This document shows, piece by piece, positions 63,702 to 64,000 of a DNA stretch of 64,000 nt (the stretch's first letter is position 1; each line of letters starts with the position of its first letter). The notes beneath the pieces were generated by a model that saw nothing but the letters and a program-made list of their open reading frames with translations, made no database searches and was not told the DNA's origin. The position numbers were made by a program, and so were the translations under genes. Source of the stretch: Arthrobacter livingstonensis (GTDB taxonomy: Bacteria; Actinomycetota; Actinomycetes; Actinomycetales; Micrococcaceae); assembly GCF_003219815.1 (NCBI RefSeq), contig NZ_QJVD01000012.1, positions 1-64,000 of the forward strand. Direction: 5' to 3'.

Positions 63702-64000
63702 TCAGCGCGTGGCGGACGCCAGCGTCGCCGCCAGCCCGGCCACCATGGCGTCCAGGCCCAGCGCGAAGGCGGCGTCGGCGTCGTTGTGCCCTGCCGGATT
63801 CCCGCGCCGGGCGACGGCGGCCGTGAAGTGGGGCGCCGCGTCCTCCAGCTCACCGGTGGCAAAGATATCCCCGGGGGCATTCACGTCGTACGCGGAGCCG
63901 AAGACAAACGACTCAAGCGCCACGATCGCGTTGATGATTCGCTCCTGCGGCCAGCCTGCCCGCAGGAAGCCGTCCGTCACGGCCTCGTACATCGTGATGG
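63702..64000 (-). CDS. C-terminal part of a TetR-family regulator, cut by the window end
   Basis: About 99 residues of the ligand-binding half of a TetR/AcrR regulator, open to the last base of the window, so the DNA-binding N-terminus is outside. The visible helices ERIINAIVALESFVFGSAYD and FALGLDAMVAGLAATLASAT, with TGELEDAAPHFTAAVARRG between them, fit the TetR C-terminal (TetR_C, AcrR-like) fold of tetracycline-type repressors. The first in-frame ATG at 63992 is internal, not the true start. The regulated target is not known. Confidence 0.75.
   Translation of the reverse strand, partial: ITMYEAVTDGFLRAGWPQERIINAIVALESFVFGSAYDVNAPGDIFATGELEDAAPHFTAAVARRGNPAGHNDADAAFALGLDAMVAGLAATLASATR

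Overview
The window is high-GC DNA with actinobacterial gene style: many GTG and TTG starts, ATGA overlaps, and Ter, lutABC and flagellar genes of actinobacterial type. The overall content (LysG/LysE pair, DUF664 DinB, glutathione-independent formaldehyde dehydrogenase, secreted HNH-Excalibur protein) best fits a motile member of the Micrococcaceae such as Arthrobacter or a relative. This placement is inferred from protein character, not from a marker gene. No rRNA, tRNA, CRISPR array or insertion sequence was recognised.

Layout. 1-5460: an incomplete reverse-strand ORF behind a LexA-box-like palindrome, an MFS transporter divergent from a MalY-type PLP enzyme, and a divergent LysG/LysE amino-acid export pair. 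5570-6706: a secreted HNH/Excalibur nuclease-like lipoprotein. 6790-18198: a compact twelve-gene reverse-strand Ter (tellurium/stress) operon. It reads, from its promoter end, a TerC-like DUF475 membrane protein, three TerD proteins, TelA, an unknown protein, a degenerate TerD, an unknown Pro-rich protein, then a metabolite module (TIM-barrel C-C lyase, PRTase-TRSP, StiP-PELOTA, HAD phosphatase). A PD-(D/E)XK HsdR-N-like protein is transcribed divergently from it. 19678-22096: adenine deaminase, and a RhtB-type exporter divergent from its Lrp regulator. 22161-27822: an L-lactate regulon (lctP-lldR facing lutABC) with three perfect TGGTC-N-GACCA operators in the shared control region. 27872-31830: DinB-like protein, a drug exporter with its MarR regulator, and formaldehyde dehydrogenase.

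31897-59999: a nearly contiguous flagellar locus. fliW, flgL, flgK and flgN run leftward. A FliA-type sigma factor and fliC, fliD, fliS, a FliT-position gene, flgB, flgC, fliE, fliF, fliG, fliH, fliI, fliJ, fliK, flgD, flgE, flbD, motA, motB, fliM, fliN, fliO, fliP, fliQ, fliR, flhB, flhA, an flhF-like gene and csrA run rightward. Five sites match TAAC/TTAC-N15/16-GCCGANAR in front of flgN, fliC, flgB, flbD and fliM, so the sigma factor, its promoters and the FliW-CsrA-flagellin post-transcriptional switch are all encoded here. Unusual points are a degenerate FlhF lacking the P-loop, a flgD that appears to start at ATC, an FlhB with NPEH instead of NPTH, a FliM without the CheY-binding N-terminus, a 477-bp tandem duplication inside fliK, and no visible fliL, flgM, flgF/flgG, flhG or chemotaxis genes.

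60042-64000: a Stealth-family phosphotransferase, a flavin-linked oxidoreductase, a DoxX-like membrane protein and the C-terminal part of a TetR regulator cut by the window end.
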